Position numbers and translations under genes: made by a program. A stretch of DNA of 64,000 nucleotides from Mesorhizobium australicum WSM2073 (GTDB lineage: Bacteria > Pseudomonadota > Alphaproteobacteria > Rhizobiales > Rhizobiaceae). The DNA lies in assembly GCF_000230995.2 (NCBI RefSeq), contig NC_019973.1:2990001-3054000 (forward strand), given 5' to 3'. The notes under the pieces were generated by a model. It saw nothing but the letters and a program-made list of their open reading frames with translations, had not been told where the DNA came from and searched no databases. This document shows, piece by piece, positions 63,378-64,000 of this stretch. How positions within the stretch are numbered: position 1 is the stretch's first letter; every line of letters begins with the position of its first letter.

Positions 63378-64000
63378 TCACGCAGCCTGCTCGGTCTCGC
63401 CTGCTATGCCGTTCAAGACCTGGACGGCATCCGCCGGCAGCTTAAGCTCGGCCGCCGCCAGGTTCTCCCTGAGATGCCCGACCGACGAGGTGCCGGGGAT
63501 AAGCAGGATGTTGGGCGAGCGCTGCAACAGCCAGGCGAGCGCCACCTGCATGGGGGTAGCGCCGAGCTTTTGCGCGACGTCGGCAAGCGTGCTCGACTGC
63601 AGCGGCGTGAAGCCGCCGAGCGGGAAGAACGGCACATAGGCGATGCCGTCGGCGGCAAGCTCGTCGATCAGCGCGTCATCCTGGCGATGCGCGATGTTGT
63701 ATTGGTTCTGCACGCAGACGATGTCGGCCATGCCGCGTCCCTGCGCGATCTGCTTGCGGGTGACGTTGCTCAGGCCGATATGGCGCACAAGTCCTTGGCG
63801 TTGCAGTTCGGCGAGCGTGTCGAGTTGCGGCTCGAGCGAGCCTTCGGTGGGCCCGTGGATGCCATGCATCGAGCGCAGGTTCACGACCTCGATCGCATCC
63901 ACCCCGAGATTGCGCAGGTTGTCATGCACGGCCTGCGTCAGCTCCTGCGGTGACATCGCCGGGATCCACGAAGCATCCGCGCCGCGCCGCGCACTGATCT
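63378..64000 (-). CDS. Aldo/keto reductase, N-terminus cut by window end
   Basis: This is a partial aldo/keto reductase whose N-terminus lies beyond the window. The visible frame includes ISARRGADASWIPAMSPQEL, VNLRSMHGIHGPTEGSLEPQL, IGLSNVTRKQIAQG and the C-terminal LAWLLQRSPNILLIPGTSSVGHLRENLAA. The last carries the NADP-binding PGTSSVGHL motif. The frame stays open to the last base, so it is truncated only by the window. It is of the YdbC/oxidoreductase-like group; the substrate is unknown. Confidence 0.9.
   Translation of the reverse strand, partial: ISARRGADASWIPAMSPQELTQAVHDNLRNLGVDAIEVVNLRSMHGIHGPTEGSLEPQLDTLAELQRQGLVRHIGLSNVTRKQIAQGRGMADIVCVQNQYNIAHRQDDALIDELAADGIAYVPFFPLGGFTPLQSSTLADVAQKLGATPMQVALAWLLQRSPNILLIPGTSSVGHLRENLAAAELKLPADAVQVLNGIAGETEQAA

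Overview
This 64 kb window is a GC-rich chromosomal segment from an alphaproteobacterium, most likely Mesorhizobium or a close relative. The reasons are codon usage, the many small soil-rhizobial protein families, long spurious frames opposite real genes, and palindromic intergenic repeats of the kind common in Mesorhizobium. This is recognition from sequence, not a database result. No rRNA, tRNA, CRISPR array or intact insertion sequence was seen.

Layout. 1-8.4 kb: an amidase cut by the window edge, a lone phnM-type phosphonate enzyme, a frameshifted regulator/hydrolase/cyclase fusion, and an FMN-dependent alpha-hydroxyacid dehydrogenase. 8.4-14.4 kb: a GNAT acetyltransferase, an aminopeptidase lipoprotein, an SDR coupled to an ECF sigma factor, a PaiB-like protein and an M20 amidohydrolase. 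14.5-18.6 kb: a three-subunit molybdenum hydroxylase operon, then a large palindrome and a MoaD/ThiS-like carrier. 18.6-22.5 kb: an AT-richer accessory island with an unknown membrane-anchored protein, a GNAT enzyme, and a tight operon encoding a GNAT-PUA-like fusion, an ASCH protein and a P-loop kinase. 23-34.7 kb: an ornithine cyclodeaminase family enzyme, a DOPA dioxygenase-like protein, a methyltransferase, a CPA2 antiporter fused to Usp domains, an MFS/LysR pair, ChaC, and an ArsR-SRPBCC-VOC-DUF1801 run. 35-42.7 kb: an acyltransferase, then a sugar cassette (LacI, binding protein, two permeases, GH127 beta-L-arabinofuranosidase). 43-64 kb: free-methionine-sulfoxide reductase, a YeiH transporter, an HWE kinase, a LysR/cupin/CMD/AKR cluster, an aldehyde dehydrogenase, an Xre-RES toxin-antitoxin module, several AraC regulators, two tandem secreted paralogues, a pseudouridine synthase, and an aldo/keto reductase cut by the window end.

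How the genes work together. The clearest functional units are the Mo hydroxylase operon (FAD, 2Fe-2S and Mo subunits), the LacI-controlled arabinoside import and cleavage cassette (no ATPase present), the Xre/RES module with a palindromic operator on its promoter, and the ASCH/GNAT/kinase operon. That last operon is the best candidate for an undescribed system: two PUA/ASCH-like, presumably RNA-binding, folds are combined with acetyltransferase and kinase folds in an atypical-composition island.

Repeats. Five copies of a short (about 42-55 bp) palindromic repeat and four larger (about 145-180 bp) palindromes sit between genes. One large palindrome lies 4 bp before the MoaD-like start codon.
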